Assembly (NCBI GenBank): GCA_012845835.1
Contig: JABAKD010000020.1
Location: 16,838,306-16,902,305, forward strand
DNA: 64,000 nt
From: Undaria pinnatifida
Taxonomy: Eukaryota; Sar; Phaeophyceae; Laminariales; Alariaceae
Direction: 5' to 3'
Shown here piece by piece: positions 1 through 10,500 of the stretch. Each line of letters starts with the position of its first letter. Position 1 is the stretch's first letter. Below the pieces are notes generated by a model, which worked only from the letters and a program-made list of their open reading frames with translations, was not told the origin of the DNA and ran no database searches. Both the position numbers and the translations under genes were made by a program.

Positions 1-59
1 AACTTACTATAGGCGTGGTGCTAGGTCTAGGCAATGGTGCAGGTAGGGGGGAATAATAG

Positions 60-240
60 GGGGGGGGGTAATTGGAGCTACGGTATGGATGGCTAGAAAT
101 GAAATGAGGAGATATCACCTGTCTTGTAGTGTTTATTAGTCTGTCTATGGCAGATTTCGGTCGAAGAAGGGGGGGGTATTCCAACCGCTTTAGGTCGCAT
201 AAATGTATACCTGTGGTAGGAACTTACGATACGTGCTAGG
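60..240 (-). repeat. Inverted copy of dispersed repeat family X (5' part)
   Basis: This stretch is the reverse complement of about 1200-1385, sharing the blocks GGAGCTACGG, GGCTAGAAATGAAATGA and CTTTAGGTCGCAT. The two copies flank a tRNA-like element. Within it, a short segment around GTGCTAGGTC at 17-45 recurs at 230-262. No coding signal is visible in the first 330 bases. Confidence 0.6.
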
Positions 241-330
241 TCCAGGCGATGGTGCGGGTGGCGGGGAAGAAGGAGGGCGGGGGCGGGGGGGGGGGGAGAT
301 AAATGAATTGGAGCTACTGTTAAGGGCTTA

Positions 331-666
331 GCGGGGTATTAGTCCGTGTGACCATTCGCAAAAGGTTAACCAATAGCTTACCCAAACTAAGCCTTTTAAC
401 ACTCTCCCCCCCTTAAACGGCGGGATAGCAGGTCGGCCGGATACACGGGCGGACCTGTCAATATCCAAGCCGTTTCATTTCCTGGGGGTACCGGGGAGAG
501 TATTTTTCAAGTTCGACATGGGGAAAGACTGAACAAGTGCATTATGGTGGATGTGGGATTCGAACCCACGATCCAAAAAAAACATGGTCTGTCGACGACG
601 CCATTTGTTAAGGACCACTTGCAAAAGGTTAACCAATAGCTTACCCAAACTAAGCCTTGTAACACT
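331..666 (-). mobile_element. tRNA-like repeat element with terminal direct repeats, copy 1
   Basis: Read on the minus strand, a roughly 60 bp end repeat (GGCTTAGTTTGGGTAAGC, then GGTTAACCTTTTGC) occurs at about 607-666 and again at about 331-403. Between them is a tRNA-like block with a pol III B-box-like GGTTCGAATCC (556-569) and an A-box-like TGGCGTCGTCGAC. The same architecture recurs near 37.6-38.0 kb and 42.1 kb. A tRNA-derived core suggests a SINE, but direct repeats at both ends are more typical of small LTR elements, so the class is uncertain. A working tRNA is unlikely because no clean cloverleaf closes. Confidence 0.6.
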
Positions 667-1339
667 ACGGCATGGCTGACTAGATAGGTGGTGAGATGAT
701 ATGATCTGTCTGGTAGTGTTCATTTACTCTAGCAGATTCGATTGTAGATGAGGCGGCGGCGGGCGTGGGGGGGGGGGATGCGCGTGTGTGGTGATGATGG
801 CGGGGACGGAGGTGGATGATAGCAAAACATTCTACCTGCGTGTCATGTGCAGATGCCCACTATTGTAAAGATAAACTATGAAGTGGAACGGAGGAAAATG
901 ATATGACGTGGCGGGGAACGGAGTGTTGGTGTTGTGCCCATATTAACTCGCATGATCAAGTCCGTGGTCACAGGACAGGCTCCAGTCACTCTGGAGCTGA
1001 GAAATACCCCAGGAAAAACACAAACGAACCAAAGGTCATTCATATAAATAGCCAGGCCTGGTTGTTGGAATATACGGGAGATTCCTCATAGGCCGTTGTC
1101 CGTCCCCCCCCCCCTGACACACACGCAAAAAACAGCCCCCCCGCCCCCCCCCTGACATGCACGCAAAAAACATCGCCCCCCCCCCCCCCCCCCCGCCGCC
1201 GCCCCACCTAACATCAAAATCTGCCAGAGTAATTTAAGCACTACCAGAAAGTTGATATCATCTCATTTCATTTCTAGCCATCCATGCCGTAGCTCCAATT
1301 CATCCCCCCCCCATCCTCCTCCTTCCCCATGACCCGTAC
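667..1339. other. Non-coding accessory DNA with G/C runs
   Basis: No gene is seen here. The segment 935-1020 (CACAGGACAGGCTCCAG, CTCTGGAGCTGAG) is an inverted copy of 5165-5255. 1100-1205 consists mostly of C runs. 1200-1339 pairs with 60-155 as an inverted repeat. Confidence 0.5.
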
Positions 1340-1935
1340 AGCAAGCTCCTAACAGATATACATGTATGCGACCTAAAGCTGTTGGAAATCCCCCTTCCTC
1401 CCCCCCCCCTTTCGAACACTCCGCCCTCTCCTCATCAGATGTACGACTTACAGGATATACATGATAAACTGATGCATGTCTTCCACAACCGTCAGATTTG
1501 TCCCCTTAAAGGATTTATAGTTTCCGCGCACAGATTACGTTGCCCCCGCCCGTCCCCCTTCCCCCCGCTCCCTCTTGTTCAACCCCCGGGCCCCACGCTC
1601 TTAAAAACTCCGCCCTCCCCTCACAGGCTATACGACTTACAGGATACGCTTGATAAACTGATGCGTTTCCTTCCACAGCTGTCAGATTTTGTCCCCTTCA
1701 AAAACGGGTTTTATATGTTCCGCTCACAGACTGATTAACATCACCCTGTTGGCCCTGGTACAAGCTATACACTGTACACGTAGTTCCAAGGGGAGTCGCC
1801 GACCTATATCCTTAATGAGGACACACACCCAGTAATACGCGCGATCGGAGTATCAAACACCGCTTGCGAAGATGAGCTTCGACGAAATCTTCGATCTCAG
1901 CTGGAGTATATTTGATTTGTTACTATACTTCGTCA
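1340..1935 (+). repeat. Dispersed repeat family X, copy 1
   Basis: About 560 bp closely resembles 48340-48900, including two internal tandem units that each begin near CTCCGCCCTC and contain CGACTTACAGGAT. It ends in AATCTTCGATCTCA. An isolated 3' end of the family lies at 11225-11330. A 118-codon open frame here has no recognisable domain and is interrupted in the other copy, so it is not called as a gene. Confidence 0.7.
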
Positions 1936-2113
1936 GTATACCCCTACGACTAAGAATGCGTGCCTATACATACATTTTGTCGGCGCCGTCCTCGCGCTAT
2001 GTAGGATATCACGCATACAACATGTAGCGTACCACTTGTTTTTTGTACAGCAGTCCAGCAGCAGCGATATTCAAAGCCCTTGTTTTCAAAATCGCCGTCC
2101 TGCATGGGCGGTA

Positions 2114-2419
<306 letters not shown>

Positions 2420-2438
2420 ATAGTACGTAAGGTTATAG

Positions 2439-2765
2439 GTGGAGACACAGAGATGGCCTACGACGAGGACCCCGACCTTGTCTTTCGGCCGAACCCCGGA
2501 GGAAGAGTTGGCAGAACGAAACCGAGGGAAACAGCGACGCAGCGACAGTCGCGACCGCGGGGACCGCAACCGTGGGGGTGGCGGCAAAAATGGTGGGGGT
2601 GGCGACCACCACCACCGCCGCGGGGGGGGCAGCGCATCGGGTGCTGGTGTGCCTGAGGGCGCCGCCGAGGGGGCAACTTTGGTCCAACAACCGGGGCAGT
2701 TGGCTGCAGCTCTGGCGGAGGCAACGGAGGGCAGAGGAATAGCGAGGCCGTATCTTAACAAGTAG
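2439..2765 (+). CDS. Unidentified Arg/Gly-rich ORF
   Basis: The frame starts just after the first AGT array and ends before an LTR. It encodes about 108 residues rich in Arg, Asp and Gly (SDSRDRGDRNRGGGG region), then His/Arg and an Ala/Glu-rich tail. This resembles low-complexity RNA-binding tails or a gag-like C terminus, but no domain is identifiable. Another plus frame is also open over the first third. The 3' end contains GAGGCCGTATCTTAACA, identical to the end of the LTR at 2777-3048, so the ORF may belong to an older retroelement copy. Confidence 0.25.
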   Translation: METQRWPTTRTPTLSFGRTPEEELAERNRGKQRRSDSRDRGDRNRGGGGKNGGGGDHHHRRGGGSASGAGVPEGAAEGATLVQQPGQLAAALAEATEGRGIARPYLNK

Positions 2766-2776
2766 TAGTAATAGTA

Positions 2777-3048
2777 TGTTAAATTAAAAAAGGTGGAGGA
2801 CACAGAGTGTCCCCTGCAGGTCTGCCAATTGAGCAGGTCCTCGGAGAGTACTCACTTTCGTTCCTTCGTAGAGATGTAGCTTTATTCGTTTCCACCAGAG
2901 CCCGGGATAGCTTCTGAGATCGGAGGCACGTGCCTCCGATCTACTTCCTAACTTTCCCGAATATAAAACGCCAACCTTATCATACGAAACCCACCCAAAT
3001 GATCTCAAATTCGGATACTTACAGGCCTTTCGAGGCCGTATCTTAACA
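2777..3048 (+). mobile_element. LTR of a retroelement (272 bp, TG...CA)
   Basis: It starts TGTTAAATT and ends CTTAACA. It contains a TATA-like GAATATAAAACG near 2959 and a 26 bp perfect palindrome at 2917-2942 centred on GGCACGTGCC. It is followed directly by CTAGCCCACCCTGATGAG, the same sequence type that follows the LTRs at 42.7 and 46.5 kb. No matching 3' LTR was found downstream, so this is a partial element broken by the AGT array that follows. Confidence 0.65.
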
Positions 3049-3199
3049 CTAGCCCACCCTGATGAGTCGCATATATATGCAGAAATTTGTGAGATTCGGG
3101 GAAACTCCGGTTCTAGGAACTAGACCATGAGTCGAAGACGTGGCTCCTCAAAACCCACTCCCACACCTCTAACTGTCTGGCTATGGAGCCAGGAACACG
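3049..3199 (+). mobile_element. Retroelement leader and gag-like start
   Basis: The segment is homologous to 46512-46660, downstream of a different LTR. An ATG at 3127 opens a frame beginning MSRRRGSSKPTPTPL. The 46.6 kb element has MTRRYGSSQPTPTPL at the same place. Conservation of a start and about 15 residues between two LTR families suggests a true gag-type N terminus. Here it runs straight into the second AGT array and continues only as poly-Ser. Confidence 0.55.
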
Positions 3200-3688
<489 letters not shown>

Positions 3689-3789
3689 CAACAACCAGTT
3701 AGTATTAGTCTTATGTAACAGCATCTTCAGCATTAATACCACGCTGTAATAAGTAAAAAAGCTGCTCGTCTTTACCCCCACTTTTGAAG

Positions 3790-4600
3790 TGGAAGCTTCG
3801 AGCCGTCGCATTGATTTATTACTAGCGGTACAAGATGGAAATCTATGATCGCCCGGGTGTGCGTGTACGGTTGAAGGTGCGGTTGCTGAAAGCTGAGGTG
3901 GTCGAGACACTGCTGTACGGTTGCATGACGTGGAGCCCGAAGAAGCCTGACTATGACAGGCTACGACGGGTTCACCGCTCCATGCTCCTGCGATGCCTTG
4001 GATGGCGGAAACGGAAGCGCGACGACCACACCCTATCGTACGCCGAAGCGCTTGCCCAGACAGATTCTGAGAGCGTTGAGGTGATAGTGCGCAAACGGAG
4101 AATTTTGTTTGCGGGATTCGTGGCACGCATGGGGGAGGAGCGTCTGCCACAGAGGGTGATGTTTGGGGAGTCTATTGGGGGTAAGGGCTACTCAGGGGGG
4201 CAAGAGAAAGACTGGATGGATCATCTGAAGGAGGATATGTCGGTCTTTGGAATGAAATTCGAAGGATGGCGAAAGGCTGCTCAGAAGGCTGGCAGATGGT
4301 TCCGAAGAGTAGAGGAGGGAGCCGAGTTGTTCATGCGGAATTGGCATGAAACGGAGAGACGCAAAGCTGCAGAGCGACGCGCAAAGGCTGCGGCAGCGTC
4401 ATCCACCGTTGGCATCTCTAAGCGGCCGGGGGGAGGGGGAAGGGGGGGGGGCGGGGAGGGGACTGGGGGAGGGGGGGAGGGGGGAGGGGGAAAGGGAGGA
4501 AGGGGGGCGGGGCGGAAGGGGGAGCGTCATGCCCAAGAGACTGAAGTCTGGGTTTGGTCATCATCGTATTGAAATTTGTGGGCCTTCTAATGGCCGTCAC
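3790..4600 (+). mobile_element. 5'-truncated LINE: C-terminal end of the reverse-transcriptase ORF
   Basis: The open frame 3835-4572 (245 codons) matches the region after the polymerase domain in many non-LTR retrotransposons: VVETLLYGCMTW, then LRRVHRSMLLRCLG, RRILFAGFVARM, ERLPQRVMFGE, and a following segment with paired Trp residues. The catalytic reverse-transcriptase motifs are absent, as expected of a 5'-truncated insertion. The tail is Ala/Arg then Gly-rich because of G runs near 4430-4520. The first ATG at 3835 is not a natural protein start. Identification rests on recalled family motifs, not on a search. Confidence 0.8.
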
Positions 4601-4612
4601 AAGATAGCATAA

Positions 4613-5275
4613 GACCGCCCTGACTTCTTCGCCATGTTGCGTTCTCTCCCAGGTGCCATTGATGATGGACGTGATACCCCCTGTTAGCCCAATGCCATCC
4701 TTAGCCAGTTCCTAGGGTCTGCTAGTATGACATTTTTCTTTCTTTTCCTTTTCTATTTTTTTTTTCTTTTTTTCTCTTCTTCTTTCCTTGCTTTCTTGTC
4801 TTGTCTTTTCTTGCTTTTCTTGTCTTTTTCTTCTCTTTGCTTGCCTTTTTCGTCTTGTTTCGTTTTTCTTCTCTTTTCTTTCCTTTCCTTTATCTTCTTT
4901 TCTTTTCTTTGTTTCTTTTTCTCCAATTGACTTTTGCCTGTCGTGCGTATGCGTAGTGATAGATACTACGTGTAGTATATTCGTGGTAGTCTTCCTTGGG
5001 TGGCAATCGGAATATTTGGTTTCTCCAGGCGTGAGTAGTGAGACGTATGCACCGGCCTGGACCTGGCACATCGTAGACTGACTCCCGAGTTCACTTTTAT
5101 ATGTTTCTGGTGGAGGCATGAATTGCGTCATCAGCTGTGATATATGCGTGTACCACCTTGGGTTGTGTGTGTTCTCCCTGGGGTATTCCTCAGCTCCAGA
5201 GTGACTGGAGCCTGTCCTGTGACCACGCACTTGATTATGCGAGTTAATGTGAGAACAACAAGAAACAACAACAAC
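4613..5275 (+). repeat. Dispersed repeat family W, copy 1
   Basis: 4613-4985 matches 62749-62975: CCGCCCTGACTTCTT, then a CCTAGGGTCTGCT block, then a long T/C tract, then CGTGCGTATnCGTAGTG. The T/C tract (4735-4925) opens poly-Phe/Leu/Ser frames that are artefacts. 5165-5255 is an inverted copy of 935-1020. Confidence 0.6.
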
Positions 5276-5393
5276 AATTACCATTAATAGTACTACATTA
5301 TAATGTTATTCGTTCATTACATTTTCTTTCGCATGTACGCCATTGTAACACTTTCAATTTGTAATCGTCTTCATTCAAGAATTGGGAGAATAT

Positions 5394-5563
5394 ACTACCG
5401 AAATTGTTTCAACAACAGATAGAAGCTATAATAGCTAGAATTAATATCGAAATATTACCTCAACTAGATATTGTTGTGGCAAAGAGGGACTTAGAATTAT
5501 CTGACTTTTTAGAAACAATACTCCCTTATAAACCATTCGCTGAAAAGCTTGCGATTGCTTGAA
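5394..5563 (+). pseudogene. Unidentified plastid-like ORF fragment
   Basis: An open frame without a start encodes about 55 residues containing EAIIARINIEILPQLDIV and ending SDFLETILPYKPFAEKLAIA before a stop. Codon use is AT-rich and plastid-like. I do not recognise the family. It lies directly 5' of the dnaB fragment in the same insert. Confidence 0.35.
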
Positions 5564-5593
5564 GGTGTAAACCAAGACGGGAATACGAGTAGA

Positions 5594-5692
5594 GTCCACA
5601 AAAACTTTCTGAAATTACGAGAGCTTTAAAACAATTAGCCCGTGATTTAAATATTCCAATTATTGTTTCATCTCAATTAACCAGAACAGGAA
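5594..5692 (+). pseudogene. dnaB: Plastid dnaB (replicative helicase) fragment
   Basis: About 33 codons translate as KLSEITRALKQLARDLNIPI followed by IVSSQLTR. This matches the conserved C-terminal segment of DnaB-type helicases (EISRxLKxLARELNxPVxxxSQL) near the Walker B region. Plastid dnaB is known in red-lineage plastids. Nothing recognisable as dnaB lies on either side, so it is a fragment inside the insert. Confidence 0.8.
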
Positions 5693-5948
5693 GGAGCAGA
5701 AACAAATAAATATAAGACGTATGTACCTCGTATCCATACTATAATATTCCTAATAAAAAAATAATAGATTCTCCCCATAGAAAAATGAACTGTTTCTCCA
5801 ATATAAATATGTTGTTGGTCTATCTAGTCTATACTTACAAAATATTTTACGGTTAAAACTATTAATAATAATATTTTAACACAAAAATGAAAACTATTAT
5901 TACTCTTTTGGCGAAAAGTCTTCTGATTGTACACTTCATATCATTTTT

Positions 5949-6023
5949 CAACGTTTCGTTTTTTTTCAAAATGAAAACATGAACTCAACGTTTCGTTTTT
6001 TTCAAAATGAAAACATGAACTCT
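5949..6023 (+). repeat. 35 bp tandem duplication inside plastid insert
   Basis: CAACGTTTCGTTTTTTT...CAAAATGAAAACATGAACT occurs twice in a row, differing by one T in the homopolymer. Confidence 0.9.
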
Positions 6024-6034
6024 TGAGTATGCAA

Positions 6035-6283
6035 AAGTTACTACAAGCGAGTATTTTTTGGGGAAATACCTCTTATGACTGAGAAAGGTACTTTTAAATA
6101 TTTATAATGGCAATGCAATATACATTGTTGTCAAATTATTAGAAGCCCTCGCATTTTATATGATTATTGTATGTAATAAAAGGATTCAAAAAGAAAAAAA
6201 AGTTTTTTATGAGGGAACAATTATTTCAAAACATGGCTCTTGGTTAACCTTTGAATTAGAGTATTATGGTATGATTTAATTTG
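6035..6283 (+). pseudogene. rpoB: Plastid rpoB N-terminal region, frameshifted
   Basis: Segments in shifted frames read VFFGEIPLMTEKGTF, then NGNA, then IIRSP, then VFYEGTIISKHGSWLTFELE. These are the fork-loop region of the RNA polymerase beta subunit in the right order. At least two frameshifts and in-frame stops break it, so it cannot encode a working subunit. The 3' end of rpoB occurs in another plastid insert at 61.6 kb. Confidence 0.85.
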
Positions 6284-6290
6284 GAGTAGC

Positions 6291-7546
6291 TAGAAGATGC
6301 ACGAGAACTGACATTCATTCAAAGAGACATCAGATCTGAGGCCGTCCACCCGAATGTTTGACATATATATGGCAGTAGCACGAGCAAGGAAAACGTGGCA
6401 TAATCTATCATAGGTAGGTATTTATAGGTCCACCCGGCAGACCCATCAGTCAGCAGCCAGCCAGTAAGTAGCGAGTACGAGCGAGCACGAGTATTTTATA
6501 GCATGCATCAGAAAAAGATTGATGAATCTGATTCAGTCAGTGTTCCTCCTACGAAGGAACCAACAACAGGAAATGTATCGAATTTATTCACCCGTAGACG
6601 AAATTACGCACGCACGCACATCTTTCGTACTACACACACTGCTGTACAGTAGTAGTATTAATAGTAGCTGGTAGGTCATCAGGTCGGCTTTTTGTCTTCG
6701 TATTTTCGTATTCTCGTATTCCCCGCCTCCCGCAAAGCTCTCTCGTGTTGCACCGCCGCAACAGACAATGTTGGTACACAACTACCGCCGCTGCTGCTTC
6801 GTATTACTGCTGTGGCATTCTAAAAGTTTTAAACCTACACTACTGTCTGCTGTCATGCTCTCGCACGATGACGAGTAGCTTTGTGTGGGCTGTGCTCGGG
6901 CGGTTGTGCGCGGGCGGGCCACGGGCGGCCCGAACGCGGGGCCTTTTCATTCGGAAGAATATATATCGGATTAACGTAGCCAATTAGCGAAACTTTTGTG
7001 GGAAAAATAGACCAATGAAAACGTCCTAATCAATGATGCCATTGTTCTATCCGTCCGCAAGTCCGCACAAGTGCACTGCTGAAGTGCTCGATGGTCTGTC
7101 AAACGCTGCGGCAGGGCAACTCTAAGCTTTAGGTGGCCGGACCGAGCCGATCGATGCAGGTGGACAGCGCTTACGCAGCAACTGCAGAAGCTGCTGCCCC
7201 GTAGAACGAGGTAAATGCACCGAGTTGAGCGGCCGTCGTGTGTCCGCGCGTGTCTCTGTGGAATCTTCCAAAACTGAGAGCCTGTTTGCTCTCTTTGTGT
7301 TGTGTTTTTTTTGTTGTATTCGCTGCTGCTCCTGCTGCTGCCTGTTGGTGCTGTTGTTACTGTTCAGTGGAGGTCTGGTTGTGGCCCATCCTGACTATCC
7401 TCTCAAGCCCTCTGCTGTGTTCTTCAGAAGGTAGCCGCTCCTCCGCTAAATCTTTGCCTCGCTCTTTCCTGTGCCTGATGCTCGCGAGTGCAGGCCAGGT
7501 CAGCGCGTTCGTTATTCTAGAACTGAAAAGCTTGAAGGCCACCTAG
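6291..7546 (+). other. Upstream region of the PDZ-RGS-DENN gene; no gene seen
   Basis: GC content rises again after the plastid insert. Short frames exist (for example 7225-7434) but lack recognisable domains. A stop codon lies immediately before the ATG at 7547, so the 5' UTR or an upstream non-coding exon probably falls in the last few hundred bases. No TATA box could be assigned with confidence. Confidence 0.4.
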
Positions 7547-10500
7547 ATGACGGGACCCAACTGGCCACGACGGCGATACCATGTCGTCGTGAAGAAGGGA
7601 ACGGCGCCCTTGGGTCTGAAGCTTCACCAAACCAAGACGCGAAGAGGTGAGAGGAGTGGTGTGGCTTGATTGCTTCATTGCCTTCCGCGGGCGTCTTCTG
7701 TCTTGCTTGTTTTGTCTGTGCTGCGCATGCTGTGGCAGGCCAGGCTCGCCAATGCGTGCGACGTGACTTGCAAATAACTCTCCAGGCTAGATGTGCACTG
7801 CTGTTTTAGTGGCCGAAAAATACTTGGAATCAGTATTGGTTATTTTTTCCGCGTACTCACCTCCAGGCAAGGTCAAACAAAACAGCAGTGCTGGTAAAAT
7901 TTCAAGAGATACGTATCAGCAGCAGCGAGCTGGCAGCAGCACCCCAGCAGCAGCACCAGTGCTGATCGAGTCAATTCAAAACCAATAGCCAAGAACGCCG
8001 CCTGCAAGCGTCTTGTTCCCGAAACAGCAGCCGTAGGGTAGGTCAGACTTTCGTGATTATTTCTTTTTAAGATATATTCGTTCGCATCGCAGACAGCAGC
8101 CATACACACCGCACCCGAGCCACGCGCTGCATGATTGCTCCTTGACAGCAAGGGCGTGTGCGCTGAGCGGGGTATAGCTGGCCAAATATCGTCGCTTCAT
8201 GAGACTCTCAAGCCAGATACTTCCAGACCGACAGCAGTAGCAGCAGTAGCAGTGTTACCTAACCGAGGGTACTCAACAGCGGTAGGTAGTGATGTATACC
8301 TGGTACCTGCGCATCCTTTCGCCACTCCCTGGTTGTGCTGCACGTATTAATGGTGTGATACGTGTCGCGCGGTCGCAGTCTGTGTTCCATCCGGTCTGCC
8401 CGCGAGTTTTGAATTCGTACGAGCATTGGGTCTTGGGCCTTGACCGGAGTCCAACTTTCATTATTTGTTCGTATCATATTTCGTACTCCTATACGTAGTT
8501 CAGCGCGTTTATCTCTGGGGCCAGTTCCTTTCCTCGTTTATGTATGTCTCTGTTGCTCACAATTGCTCACAACGACGATGCATACACAAGTATTGCATCG
8601 GGTGTTGCTACTGTAGACAGGCGTGTTGTGGGGCGCGCGTGGGCTGGGTATGTGTGGTGTGTGTGTCTGGCATGCCACCACACCCTCCTATTGCCTGCTC
8701 CCAAAGTAGCACAGAATCAGAATGTGAATTCCTCGTTTTTTACTGTTACAGCTGCCAATACATGATACCCTGGTACATATCCGGTGTTGCCGCTGTAGAC
8801 AGGCGTGTTGTGGGGCGCGCGTGGGCTGGGTATGTCTGGTGTGTGTCTGGCATGCCACCACACCCTCCTTTTGCCTGCTCCCAAAGTAGCACAGAAGCAA
8901 AAGGGGAATTCCTCGTTTTTTACTGTTACAGCTGCCAGTACATGATGCCCTGGTACATGGGTATTATACCAGGTACGCAAACTATTGCCGCCCCAACCTT
9001 CTGCCCCCGGACCAAATATTATGTAATTCAGTACAGCAGTAGCCAATTCGGCTATGCCCCGCTGATAACGCCCGCTTGAGGCGTTGCTGTTGCTACTGCT
9101 TCGTGTAGCACACACTGCTGGTGCACCTTTTCGATGACATGCGTAGCGCCTCGTCGGGGCTGCTCCCGCCCTTTTGCTTTCATGCTACAGCAGTGTACCT
9201 CATGATACTATATCGACACTAATCATATTCCTTCGTCGGCTGTTGCTGAATCCTGCTGTCGTGGAAAGGCGCGAACAAACGACATTGTCCCCATATCAAC
9301 ATTCGCTGGTCGACATACCATGATAAATCAATTGGTAGACACAGCACGACCGGCGCAGCAAACCTCCGTCCGTGCTGGCAAAACTATTGCATCTTTTCTG
9401 TTGAGTGAAACTGCTGCTGTTACTCGCTAGGTCTGCGTCTTTAATCCACAGCAGCAGCAGTCATTATCAGCAGTGGTTTTATTCTGGTGTTACCTTTCGA
9501 CCCCTATGCCAGTCCGTGAGAGCGGTGGAAGTCTTCGCTAGGTAAAGATGGAGTATTAAGGTTATAGTGGTTTCTTAATCTCGTTTGTGTATACCAGGTG
9601 CCAGCTACACGAGAACCTGCATCTTGCATGCAGCAATTGCTGCGATCACCCCTTCCCGCAGTCAGTCCATCCGTGGAATGTCACATGCCGAGTGTCCGCC
9701 CGCCTGTCGTGGCGTCGCTGCTTGCTTGCTTTGTGCGTGCTTCCTCGCATTTTCTACAATAGCAACGATATGATGCAGCGGGGAAAATTTGGCGGACCGG
9801 ATCCGAGGCTGGCCAATGAATGACCAATGGAATCGCGGTTAGGGTTACGGTTAGAATGAAGCCTATGTACACCTTGATAGTGAATCTTTACGGGGGTCTT
9901 GACCGTGGCAGAGCCTAAAGTCGATCATCAACGCCTACCCGAACCCGAACCCTCACGCTAAGGGGTGACCTGTGATTGGATGTGGCTTATCAAGTTTCTG
10001 TAGGTTGACTGGGCAGGCTGGGATGCTGCGCTTGGAAGACTCTTGAGTTGAGTCGGTGCGACCGCGATGATGTGGCTTGGAAAGATCCTAGGTCTGTTGG
10101 CCCCCTTCTTAGATACCCCTTGATCAACCAGCGTGCGTGTTTGGCTACCATAGGAAGATTCACAATTGATTTGTCTCTACAACCGATCAGATTTGACCCT
10201 CGTCCCTAACCGTAACCCATCGTAAATCGTAAATCGTAAGGTATAAAAGGTGAAACCCTTCGACCGCAGTCTCCTCAAAATTAAAACGATCAGCGAGTCG
10301 ATATGCATTACCGCTGCGGCAGAATTTGTTAATACTTCGGGACCCGTGATGAGCAACCAGAAAAAACGACGTAGTGCAAGCTACTACTGTACTTGGAGGA
10401 AGGGCGTGTGGCAGTTGAAGCATCGCCGAGCTGTGTGCTTGTGGCACAGCTCCTTACATTGAAGTGCGGACGCACTCCCTACTCCCTGTCCCGGCCACTC

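Larger units (their letters stand above)
5280..6290 (+). other. Plastid DNA insertion 1 (NUPT), decayed
   Basis: A 1 kb AT-rich island with abrupt borders in GC-rich DNA carries pieces of plastid genes: an unidentified 170 bp frame (about 5394-5563), a dnaB fragment, and the 5' region of rpoB with frameshifts. Nuclear integration followed by decay is the simplest explanation. The pieces are not obviously contiguous in any plastid map I can recall, so the insert may be a mosaic. Confidence 0.8.

Noticed and set aside
547-610. Functional tRNA gene
   Set aside because: The T-arm and B box look good, but acceptor and D-arm pairing do not close, and the block recurs inside repeat elements.
3835-4572. 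LINE ORF as an intact host gene
   Set aside because: Motifs match the tail of non-LTR reverse transcriptases; the polymerase part is missing and the ATG is internal to the family alignment.
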